The translations under genes and the position numbers were made by a program. The notes beneath the pieces are model-generated. The model was not told where the DNA came from. It saw only the letters and a list, made by a program, of their open reading frames with translations, and searched no databases. From CAZVQX01 sp964629735 (GTDB lineage: Bacteria > Bacillota_I > Bacilli_A > RF39 > UBA660), in the NCBI GenBank assembly GCA_964629735.1, contig CAZVQX010000002.1:40573-104572 (forward strand): 64,000 bases of DNA. The letters are read 5' to 3'. This document shows positions 53,088 through 60,310 of the stretch, in pieces; positions within the stretch are counted from its first letter, which is position 1, and every line of letters begins with the position of its first letter.

Positions 53088-54059
53088 TTACCCTCCTTTA
53101 AAGTATTCTTCTAGTAATTCATATAATTCTTTAACGCTCTTAATCGAGCTTAACTTCCGTTTTACTTCCGTACTACTAGGTACTCCTTTCAAATACCAAG
53201 CCACATGACTTCTCATTTCTAAAACTACTACTTTTTCTGGTTTTGATTCTAATAAATAGTTAGTATGTTTTTTTATCATTTCTATCTTTTCCTCTAGTGT
53301 TATTTTAGGAGGTGTTTTACCACTATCTAGATAATCAACACATTCTTTTAAAATCCATGGATTACCTAATGCTGCACGGCCAATCATAATTGCATCACAA
53401 CCGGTATATTCAAGCATTTTTTTAGCATCATAACAACTTTTTATATCACCATTACCAATTACAGGAATATTAACACTTTCTTTTACCTGTTTTATGATAT
53501 CTAAATCAACCGTACCACTGTATCCTTGACTTCTAGTACGACCATGAATAGCAATCGCTTGGGCTCCCGCTTTTTCACAAATTCGTGCGACCTCCACAGC
53601 ATTGATACTATTACTATCCCAACCGCTTCTAATTTTAACCGTTATTGGAATAGGTACACTTTTTACAACATTTGATACTATTTCATATATTTTATCCGGA
53701 TTTTTTAACAAGGCACTTCCTGCCTGACTTTTAAGTGCTACTTTAGGGACTGGACATCCCATGTTAATGTCAATAATATCTGGCTTCATATTTTCATAAA
53801 TATATTTAGCAGCCACAACAAAAGATTCAACATCACTTCCGAAAATTTGTTGAACAATCGGTCGTTCATCATCACTCATATAAAGCATATCAATTGTTTT
53901 TTTACTACCATAACTAATTGCTTTATCACTTACCATCTCTGCATATATTAATCCGCATCCCATTTCTTTAGCAATACGCCTATATGCACTGTTAGAGATT
54001 CCAGCTAGAGGTGCTAAAACTACTTTGTTTTTGATTTTGATATTACCTATCTCCCACAT
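53088..54059 (-). CDS. dusB: tRNA-dihydrouridine synthase (DusB-type)
   Basis: FMN enzyme that reduces specific uridines of the tRNA D-loop. 323 residues with APLAGISNSAYRRI, DINMGCPVPKV (catalytic Cys region), IHGRTRSQGYSG, IPVIGNGDI and MIGRAALGNPWI. In Bacillota dusB and lysS are often close, as here. First gene of a five-gene run, with its own promoter. Confidence 0.95.
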   Translation of the reverse strand: MWEIGNIKIKNKVVLAPLAGISNSAYRRIAKEMGCGLIYAEMVSDKAISYGSKKTIDMLYMSDDERPIVQQIFGSDVESFVVAAKYIYENMKPDIIDINMGCPVPKVALKSQAGSALLKNPDKIYEIVSNVVKSVPIPITVKIRSGWDSNSINAVEVARICEKAGAQAIAIHGRTRSQGYSGTVDLDIIKQVKESVNIPVIGNGDIKSCYDAKKMLEYTGCDAIMIGRAALGNPWILKECVDYLDSGKTPPKITLEEKIEMIKKHTNYLLESKPEKVVVLEMRSHVAWYLKGVPSSTEVKRKLSSIKSVKELYELLEEYFKGG

Positions 54060-54074
54060 AGCATCACCTCTTCA

Positions 54075-54103
54075 ATTATATTATATATTTGCTTATTTTA
54101 CAA
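54075..54103 (-). promoter_or_regulatory. dusB operon promoter
   Basis: TTGTAA, 17 bases, TATAAT on the minus strand, 15 bases before the start codon; ribosome site GAGGTGA. Confidence 0.7.
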
Positions 54104-54147
54104 CAAAGAAACATTATCTATAATATAAATTAGTTTTGGATAATAAT

Positions 54148-54180
54148 TTAAAAACCTCTAATTATCAATATAATTAGAGG
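54148..54180. terminator. Terminator of the arginine-responsive M20-GNAT unit
   Basis: CCTCTAATTA pairs with TAATTAGAGG around six bases, 13 bases after the GNAT stop. A short T run follows on the minus strand. Confidence 0.8.
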
Positions 54181-54192
54181 TCTTATATTTTT

Positions 54193-54720
54193 TTATTTTT
54201 TAAGGGTTTTAACCATAAACATCCTTTTGTCAGTATCTATTTCACCGGTATTTCTTTTAAACGTTACATCTTGTGTAACAACCTTACCATTTTCTGTAAC
54301 TTTTTCAAAACCTGATTTTAGTGCTATGTTTTCTAATTTTGAACCAATATAATTTGTTCTTAAATATATGGCACAAAATTTATAAAAATCAATTTCACTA
54401 ATTGTATGATTCATAAGTTTTGTTGCAATTCCATACTTACGGTATTCATTTAATACAGCAATACCATTTATGTATAAAACTTCATCTGAATTATAAAATT
54501 TAATTGGATGTTCTTCTTGGATACCTTTTAATATTCCTATAAACCCTAATATTTGATCATTATAATAATAACCATATGATACTCCATTTGTTAAGTATGA
54601 TTCAAATTCTTCCATCATATCTCTCTCAGTTAATATTTCACTAAAAGGTGGTTCTTTAAAAACCTGAATAATTTTTTTAAAATCTTTATACATTTCTATT
54701 TTCTTTACTGTTGAACTCAT
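54193..54720 (-). CDS. GNAT family N-acetyltransferase
   Basis: 175 residues. The acetyl-CoA binding region follows LYINGIAVLNEYRKYGIATKLM (about 87-108), which contains the R/Q-x-x-G-x-A/G loop (RKYGIA). Substrate unknown. It follows the M20 gene by 17 bases and precedes a terminator, so it should be controlled by the Arg T-box. An amino acid or peptide substrate linked to arginine metabolism is therefore the first guess, but is only inferred. Confidence 0.8.
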   Translation of the reverse strand: MSSTVKKIEMYKDFKKIIQVFKEPPFSEILTERDMMEEFESYLTNGVSYGYYYNDQILGFIGILKGIQEEHPIKFYNSDEVLYINGIAVLNEYRKYGIATKLMNHTISEIDFYKFCAIYLRTNYIGSKLENIALKSGFEKVTENGKVVTQDVTFKRNTGEIDTDKRMFMVKTLKK

Positions 54721-54737
54721 AATACTCTCTCTCTTTT

Positions 54738-55781
54738 CTATTTAATAAATTGTAAATATATTTCATACAAAGTAACTAAACCCGATATTGTGACAAATTC
54801 ATTTGGACAATGGGCATTACCACCATCCGGATTCATTAATATAGTTGGAATGTTTAAATTGGAAAAGTATATTGCATCAGATGTCGATGCACATGCTTTT
54901 ATTTTTATTTTTCTTTTTAATAATTTTTCACATATACCAATATATTTTTTGATTTCATCTGTAATTTCTGTTTTAAACAATGAACCAGAACCAATCATTT
55001 CAACTTTAACTTCACTATCAATATTTTTTATAAAACTAATAATTTCTTCTTTATTATCATTTGATGTATGCCGTATATCAAGTATCATTTCGGCATAATT
55101 TGGAACTTTATTATTAGCATCTCCACCATTCATTTTGGATAAATTAATTGACGTAACATAATCACAATCATCTTTAGGAGGTGGGTATTCTTTAACCAAA
55201 ATTTCATATATATTCATTAATTTTACAATGGCATTGACACCATTATATGGTTCAGCTGCATGAGCCGATTGTGTTTCAACCGATAACTTTAATTGCAACA
55301 ATCCTTTTTCTTCAACAATAAGATCAAAATTAGATCCACCATCAGGTACTATACCTAATTTAGGTTTATATATTTCTAAAAGTTTCATTGCGCTATAACC
55401 ATCTACTTCTTCGTCACTAGTTATAAATAAAGCTATTTTTTTATCTGTTTTTTCATGAATAAATAAATTTAATAAAACTGCTACACTTCCTTTCATATCT
55501 ATTGTCCCCCGGCCAAAGATATAATCGCCATCTATTTTCATATCATAATTATTACTAGGAACAACATCAATGTGTGTACAAAAAGCAATATCTAAATCTT
55601 TATCTTGAGTATTACTTATAACAACTGCTTTATTTCCTTTAAACTTATAATTTGATAAATATAAACTATTTGGAATAAGACTTTCAATATAACTAAATAT
55701 TTTATCAAACTCTTCCTTATTATCCTTTATTGTTTTATAACTCATTAATTTCTTTAAAATATTTATAATTTCATTTTTCAT
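54738..55781 (-). CDS. M20 family deacylase/peptidase (ArgE/DapE-like)
   Basis: 347 residues. Di-zinc ligands are visible: FCTHIDVVP (His), GRGTIDMKGSV (bridging Asp), ITSDEEVDG (catalytic Glu and ligand Glu), IVPDGGSN (Asp) and NAHCPNEFV (last His), with the dimerisation insert between. The family includes acetylornithine deacetylase, succinyl-diaminopimelate desuccinylase and aminoacylases or dipeptidases. The arginine-type leader favours a role in supplying arginine or ornithine (ArgE or a scavenging peptidase), but no other arginine gene is near. Ribosome site AGAGGG lies just after the leader terminator. Confidence 0.85.
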   Translation of the reverse strand: MKNEIINILKKLMSYKTIKDNKEEFDKIFSYIESLIPNSLYLSNYKFKGNKAVVISNTQDKDLDIAFCTHIDVVPSNNYDMKIDGDYIFGRGTIDMKGSVAVLLNLFIHEKTDKKIALFITSDEEVDGYSAMKLLEIYKPKLGIVPDGGSNFDLIVEEKGLLQLKLSVETQSAHAAEPYNGVNAIVKLMNIYEILVKEYPPPKDDCDYVTSINLSKMNGGDANNKVPNYAEMILDIRHTSNDNKEEIISFIKNIDSEVKVEMIGSGSLFKTEITDEIKKYIGICEKLLKRKIKIKACASTSDAIYFSNLNIPTILMNPDGGNAHCPNEFVTISGLVTLYEIYLQFIK

Positions 55782-55799
55782 AATATCCCTCTTTCTATT

Positions 55800-55897
55800 A
55801 AAAAAAAACCTATGTATTTTCTACATAGGCTTAAATTACTTATGTAGATACAGGTACAACTAAAACACCTGTATCTACGATTTTTTTATCGTATACA
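55800..55897 (-). terminator. Attenuator with alternative hairpins before the M20 gene
   Basis: Minus-strand arms: 0 (55897-55888), 1 (55881-55867), 2 (55855-55841), 3 (55829-55821), 4 (55816-55809). Arms 1 and 2 form a 12-bp perfect stem (GTAGATACAGGT/ACCTGTATCTAC). Arms 3 and 4 (CCTATGTA/TACATAGG plus nine T) form a terminator. Arm 2 can instead pair with 3 (CTACATA/TATGTAG), an antiterminator. Arm 0 can pair with 1 (TGTAT and CGAT with ATCG and ATACA), overlapping the leader peptide stop. Each fold excludes the next, as in amino-acid operon attenuators. Confidence 0.7.
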
Positions 55898-55945
55898 CAA
55901 GTGTATCACTCTGCGGCGTCTATTAACCATATTTATAAATTTCAT
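55886..55945 (-). CDS. Arginine-rich leader peptide (19 residues)
   Basis: Short frame inside the T-box leader region: MKFINMVNRRRRVIHLCIR, then TAA. Codons for residues 9-12 are AGA CGC CGC AGA, and the last sense codon is CGA, so five of 19 codons are Arg and both main Arg codon families are sampled. CGC should be rare in so AT-rich a genome, yet appears twice in a row. AAGGAG lies 9 bases before the ATG. It follows the T-box terminator and precedes the attenuator hairpins. Translation is likely but unproven. Confidence 0.7.
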   Translation of the reverse strand: MKFINMVNRRRRVIHLCIR

Positions 55946-55959
55946 AATACACATCTCCT

Positions 55960-56165
55960 TTTATAAAAAAAAGTTTCTATATTATAAGGACGAATTCTCG
56001 CGGTACCACCTTATTTTATAGAAACCTATACACTCTTATCTTTATGGCAGATATACCTTAAAGCTCCAAGATGCGTTCATTATACTTTACCATTGACTTG
56101 CACCAACCGTCAACTCACTCTAGGCAAGAGGTTTAATTACTACTTCTTTTCTTCGCTTTTTAAAT
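55960..56165 (-). ncRNA. T-box riboswitch, specifier CGC (tRNA-Arg)
   Basis: The T-box core AAGGTGGTACCGCG is at 56012-55999 on the minus strand. Stem I is upstream: AGTAGTA loop E-type motif near 56143, AG-bulge and GGTTGGTGCAAG apical region near 56108-56097, then TGAACGCATCTTGGAGC at 56079-56063. The three bases after the conserved GAA are CGC, an arginine codon. TGGT would pair with the tRNA end ACCA. The terminator stem GTTTCTATA/TATAGAAAC with eight T follows (56025-55965). Arginine T-boxes are known in Bacillota. The specifier was read by eye. Confidence 0.88.
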
Positions 56166-56175
56166 ATTGATAATG

Positions 56176-56204
56176 ATAATATCACACATTAATCGATTTG
56201 TCAA
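56176..56204 (-). promoter_or_regulatory. Promoter of the T-box transcript
   Basis: Perfect TTGACA, 17 bases, TATTAT on the minus strand, with TG upstream of the -10. Its -35 touches the stop codon end of gpmI, so the unit is transcribed separately. Confidence 0.82.
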
Positions 56205-57719
56205 CTATATATCACTTTCTTTTATTAAACTATCTAATGTCATTTCTTTTGGTTTTTCTATATTTAATATTTCCAATATTGTAGGTGCTATATTACCTAA
56301 AACACCATCTTTTAAATTATAGTTTTTATTAGTTATAATAAATGGCACTTTATTTGTAGAGTGTGCAGTTATAACGTTATCATTTTCATCTAACATATAT
56401 TCACAATTGCCATGATCAGCAGTTATTATTAAAGTTCCGTTTAGGTTTTTTATTTCATTATATATTTTTCCTAAACAAATATCAACAGTTTCAATTGCTT
56501 TAACTGCAGCTTCAAAATTACCCGTATGACCAACCATATCACCATTAGCAAAATTTAATATAACAAGATCATAATTATTTTCAAGTTCACTAATTAATCG
56601 ATCTGTAATTTTATATGCACTCATTTCCGGTTGTAAATCATATGTCAAAACTTTTGGTGATGGAATTAAAATTTGGTTACAACCTTTTAAATTTTGCTCT
56701 AATCCACCGTCAAAAAAATAAGTGACATGGGCATATTTTTCTGTCTCGGCAATTCTTAATTGTTTAAGACCTTTTTTACTTAAATATTCACCAAGAGTAT
56801 TATTTAACTTTTCTAATTCATAAGCATGTTTAGAAACAACCTCATTACTAACCTTCATCATAGTTGCTAATTTTATATTTTTAAATTTTTTAACAGGAAA
56901 TTCATCAAAACTTTCATTTGTTATAGCTTTAAATAATTGACGAAGGCGATCAGGACGAAAATTAAAAACTATCAATCCATCATTTTCTTTAATCATACCC
57001 TCGTTATCTAAAATTGCTGGAATAACAAACTCATCTGTCAATCCTCTTTCTAAATTACTGTCAATTAACTGTTTTATATTTGTATACTCTTCACCTTGTG
57101 CATAAATTAAGGATTTATAAGCTCTCTCTGTTCTATCCCAACGGTTATCACGATCCATCGCAAAATAACGACCACTTACTGTTGCTATTTTTCCAATTCC
57201 TACTGTTTTTAATTTTTCTTCAACTTGTTCTAAATATTTTAATCCAACACTAGGTAACGTATCACGTCCATCTAAAAAAAGATGTAAGTATAATTTTGTT
57301 ACATTATTTTTTTTAGCCATATCGATCATAGCCATCAAATGATTGATATGAGAATGAATACCACCATCGCTAAGCAGTCCGAGTAAATGAAGGGATGAAT
57401 TATTTTTTAAAGTATGATTTATAACTTCTAAAAAAATTTTATTGTTAAAAAAACCACCATTTTTTATTTTCTCATTTATAAATGGTAATGGTTGATAAAC
57501 TATCCTCCCAGCACCAATATTCATATGACCTACTTCGCTATTACCCATTTGACCATCCGGTAGCCCAACATCCAAACCACTTGCTTCTAATAAACTGTGC
57601 GGATATGTATCCCATAAATAATTAAAGGTTGGTTTTTGAGCTTTTAAAAAAGCATTGCCTTGTTTTTCTTCTCTTATACCTACCCCATCTAATATACAAA
57701 GAATAACTGGTTTCATCAT
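56205..57719 (-). CDS. gpmI: 2,3-bisphosphoglycerate-independent phosphoglycerate mutase
   Basis: Glycolytic enzyme of the alkaline phosphatase superfamily. 504 residues with the phosphoserine motif PDGQMGNSEVGHMNIGAGR (Ser61), LLSDGGIHSHINHL, HLFLDGRDTLP, SGRYFAMDRDNRWDR and TADHGNCEYM near the C-terminus. All manganese ligands appear present. It follows dagK by 38 bases. Confidence 0.97.
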   Translation of the reverse strand: MMKPVILCILDGVGIREEKQGNAFLKAQKPTFNYLWDTYPHSLLEASGLDVGLPDGQMGNSEVGHMNIGAGRIVYQPLPFINEKIKNGGFFNNKIFLEVINHTLKNNSSLHLLGLLSDGGIHSHINHLMAMIDMAKKNNVTKLYLHLFLDGRDTLPSVGLKYLEQVEEKLKTVGIGKIATVSGRYFAMDRDNRWDRTERAYKSLIYAQGEEYTNIKQLIDSNLERGLTDEFVIPAILDNEGMIKENDGLIVFNFRPDRLRQLFKAITNESFDEFPVKKFKNIKLATMMKVSNEVVSKHAYELEKLNNTLGEYLSKKGLKQLRIAETEKYAHVTYFFDGGLEQNLKGCNQILIPSPKVLTYDLQPEMSAYKITDRLISELENNYDLVILNFANGDMVGHTGNFEAAVKAIETVDICLGKIYNEIKNLNGTLIITADHGNCEYMLDENDNVITAHSTNKVPFIITNKNYNLKDGVLGNIAPTILEILNIEKPKEMTLDSLIKESDI

Positions 57720-57757
57720 ATCAACTCCAATATAATTGTATCATAATAATTTTATTT

Positions 57758-58630
57758 TTACTTCTTTTTTAGACACATTTGTTTGATTTTAGGGTGATCA
57801 TTATATAAAAGATTTATTCCGTTTTCTATATTTGTAAACTCAAATTTTTTATCAATAATTATTTCTCCATCAACATTACACACCATATCATAAGGGGTAT
57901 TTATGGTTAAATAGTTGGCTTTATAAAAATTTACATGTTCATTTTTATCATGAACTGCCTTTAACATTTCTTTAAAGGCTTTTAAGAGTTCAATTCTAGT
58001 CGTATTGTTTAATTCATATATATCAAAAAGCCCATCATTAATACTGGCATTTGGAGCAATTTTTATCCCACCACCATAATACATACCGTTACAAACTGAT
58101 ATTAATAACAATTGTTTTTCTATGTCATCAGTTAATATTTTATCTGATTTTAGATTAATAAATTCTGATATAAGTCCGGCATAATAGACTAATTTGTTTG
58201 GAAAAATTGTCTTTTTTAAGTCATTCGCCTTTGCGGCTATTCTGGCATCAAGCCCAAGCGAAGCTACATTAATAAAATAACGGTCGTTGACTAACCCAAC
58301 ATCCGCTTTATCAATCATACGGCCATTTTGTTTAATTGATTTATAAAAATCATTTCCTGTACCACCGGGAATAACGCCTAAAACAGCATTCGAACCAACT
58401 ATTCCATTAACAACCTCATTTAAGGTACCATCACCACCAACGCTATAAATTATAGTTTCATCAATATTAGAACTATTCTTTCTAGCAATATTTGTAGCAT
58501 CACCCTTATCCGTTGTATAAACTATTTCGTAATTTAACTTTTCTTCTTTACATATTTCTTTTATAGCATTTATCATTTTTAAAGAGCGACCATTACCTGC
58601 TTTTGGGTTAACAATAAAAACTCTTTTCAT
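57758..58630 (-). CDS. dagK: Diacylglycerol kinase-family lipid kinase
   Basis: About 290 residues. RVFIVNPKAGNGRSLKMI at the start, then the catalytic-domain signature IYSVGGDGTLNEVVNGI and VIPGGTGNDFYKSI. A C-terminal sheet domain follows (NASINDGLFDIYELN). Phosphorylates diacylglycerol, recycling lipid head-group donors, or a related lipid. The frame opens at 58657, but AGGTGA sits just before the ATG at 58630, which I chose. It has its own strong promoter. Confidence 0.9.
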   Translation of the reverse strand: MKRVFIVNPKAGNGRSLKMINAIKEICKEEKLNYEIVYTTDKGDATNIARKNSSNIDETIIYSVGGDGTLNEVVNGIVGSNAVLGVIPGGTGNDFYKSIKQNGRMIDKADVGLVNDRYFINVASLGLDARIAAKANDLKKTIFPNKLVYYAGLISEFINLKSDKILTDDIEKQLLLISVCNGMYYGGGIKIAPNASINDGLFDIYELNNTTRIELLKAFKEMLKAVHDKNEHVNFYKANYLTINTPYDMVCNVDGEIIIDKKFEFTNIENGINLLYNDHPKIKQMCLKKK

Positions 58631-58646
58631 TAAATCACCTGATTTT

Positions 58647-58674
58647 ATTATACACAAGTTTAAAATTGTGTCAA
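58647..58674 (-). promoter_or_regulatory. dagK-gpmI promoter
   Basis: Perfect TTGACA, 16 bases, perfect TATAAT on the minus strand, directly after the spo0A terminator. Confidence 0.85.
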
Positions 58675-58675
58675 A

Positions 58676-58701
58676 TTGAAAAAAAGTAGTTAAACTACTT
58701 T
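58676..58701 (-). terminator. spo0A terminator
   Basis: AAAGTAG pairs with CTACTTT around five bases, followed by a T run; it overlaps the spo0A stop. Confidence 0.85.
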
Positions 58702-59454
58702 ATGATATTCAAGCCTTAATTTATCAGCTATAGTAACAATAAACTCAGAATTAGTTGGTTTTGCTTTGTCGATATCGACACTATGCCCAAAAATTTCTTC
58801 CATTAATGACCAATTGCCACGATTCCAACTAACTTCAATTGCATGTCTAATTGCCCTTTCTACTCTTGAGACAGTTGTATCAAATTTAAGAGCTAGTTCC
58901 GGATATAATTCTTTAGTTATACCACCTATTATTTCCGGATTTTCATATATAATACCAATCCCCTCTCTTATATATTGATAGCCTTTAATATGTGATGGTA
59001 TACCTAATTCGTGCAAAATTTTACTAATAGATATTTGTAAATTATTATGATAAAAATCAATATTTTTAGATACCATATTCTTATTTTTACACTCAATTAT
59101 TCTTTTTTCTAAATCAGCTAATTCAAAAGGTTTCAAAATGAAATAATTAACCCCAAAATCCGAAACCTCACGAATAACATCTGGGGCATTATAACTCGTT
59201 GCAACAATGATTTTTTTATCAATTCTCCTCTTTTTCATTTCTTCTAAAACATATAATCCATCTTTTTGGGGCATAATTAAATCAAGAATTATTACATCGT
59301 AATTATTTTTTTCTTTTTCAATTAACTCAATTCCTTCTAATCCATCATACGCCCAGAAATCAACATCAATAAATTGATGACTACTAAAATATTCCTTTAC
59401 CATTTCTACCAGGTTAACATTATCATCAACCATCAGTACACTTATTTTTTTCAT
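58690..59454 (-). CDS. spo0A: Sporulation master regulator Spo0A
   Basis: 254 residues. Receiver domain: acidic pocket VDDN (Asp10, Asp11), phosphorylation site IILDLIMP (Asp58) and ILKPFEL lysine. The C-terminal Spo0A-specific DNA-binding domain contains SRVERAIRHAIEVSWNRGN and the diagnostic PTNSEFIVTIADKLRLEYH. Activates or represses genes at 0A boxes and starts sporulation when phosphorylated. Its presence in an otherwise reduced, Mollicutes-like gene set is notable. Flanked by its own promoter and terminator. Confidence 0.96.
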   Translation of the reverse strand: MKKISVLMVDDNVNLVEMVKEYFSSHQFIDVDFWAYDGLEGIELIEKEKNNYDVIILDLIMPQKDGLYVLEEMKKRRIDKKIIVATSYNAPDVIREVSDFGVNYFILKPFELADLEKRIIECKNKNMVSKNIDFYHNNLQISISKILHELGIPSHIKGYQYIREGIGIIYENPEIIGGITKELYPELALKFDTTVSRVERAIRHAIEVSWNRGNWSLMEEIFGHSVDIDKAKPTNSEFIVTIADKLRLEYHKVV

Positions 59455-59490
59455 TTTTTCCTCCTTATTTGTACCGCTTAGTGTATTATA

Positions 59491-59557
59491 ATTATAACAT
59501 AATGAGTTAATTCGATACTAGGGGATTTATTATCTAGTTTTAGCTTGTTTTGTCGAA
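59491..59557 (-). promoter_or_regulatory. spo0A: spo0A promoter with two 0A-box-like sites
   Basis: An extended -10, TGTTATAAT, lies at 59499-59491 (minus). The -35 position is poor (AGTATC), but overlaps TATCGAA at 59517-59511, one base from the 0A box TGTCGAA. A perfect TGTCGAA is on the opposite strand at 59551-59557. This fits positive or negative self-control by Spo0A. Confidence 0.55.
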
Positions 59558-59572
59558 TTTTAACAAAAAAAG

Positions 59573-60310
59573 TTATTGATTTACAACAACTTCATTTATT
59601 ATTTTTAAAAATTCGTTCACTTCCGTCGAAGCGCCACCTACAAGAAAACCAGATATATTCTCAATTTGATTTAACTCTTTGATATTATTTGATTTAACAC
59701 TACCACCATAAATAACTCTTATATTGTCATATCCTTTATATTGAAAAACCATTGTTTTAATATAATCAACTGTTTTTCCAATTTCTTGATTAGTGGGTAC
59801 TTTATTTGAACCTATCGACCAAATCGGTTCATAAGCGATAATAACATTATTTAACATTTCTTTATCTAATAAGCGTAGTGCATTAGTTAATTGCCTTTTT
59901 AAAACTCGATCCGTTTTCAGCATATTTCTTTCTTCAAGTGTCTCACCTATACAAAAAATTACTTGCATATTATATTTAATTGCTTCTAATATTTTTTTAC
60001 CTATCATATCATCAGTTTCTTTAAAATAAGTTCGTCTTTCACTATGACCAACAATAGTATACTTAACTCCCATGCTAATTGCTTGTTTAGGTGATATTTC
60101 ACCGGTATAAGCACCTTCACTTCTTAGAAAAACATTTTGCAGACCCACATCATATCCTTTTCTTAAAAAGTATGGAACATAAATACTCGTTGGACAAATA
60201 ACAACCTGTTTTGTAATAATATTTTTATTAATTATTTTTAAATATTCATTTATTTCTTCGGCCAACATATTCATTTTATGATTGGCTACAACTATTTTTT
60301 CTTTTTCCAA
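59573..60310 (-). CDS. tpiA: Triosephosphate isomerase
   Basis: 245 residues. The active site shows VVANHKMN (Asn and Lys; His replaces the usual Trp of NWKMN), TIVGHSERR (catalytic His), AYEPIWSIGS (catalytic Glu) and YGGSVKSNN. Its start overlaps the glycosyltransferase end by 19 bases. Part of a glycolytic run with pgk; gpmI is farther on. Confidence 0.95.
   Translation of the reverse strand: MEKEKIVVANHKMNMLAEEINEYLKIINKNIITKQVVICPTSIYVPYFLRKGYDVGLQNVFLRSEGAYTGEISPKQAISMGVKYTIVGHSERRTYFKETDDMIGKKILEAIKYNMQVIFCIGETLEERNMLKTDRVLKRQLTNALRLLDKEMLNNVIIAYEPIWSIGSNKVPTNQEIGKTVDYIKTMVFQYKGYDNIRVIYGGSVKSNNIKELNQIENISGFLVGGASTEVNEFLKIINEVVVNQ

Noticed and set aside
55886..55945. The Arg-rich frame as a normal small gene
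   Set aside because: Its position between a T-box terminator and an attenuator, its Arg codon run and the overlap with hairpin arms fit a leader peptide better than an independent protein.
55782..56204. T-box with Ala (GCA) or Thr (ACG) specifier
   Set aside because: Those readings need the codon shifted by one base from the conserved GAA that precedes specifiers; the adjacent Arg leader also supports CGC.
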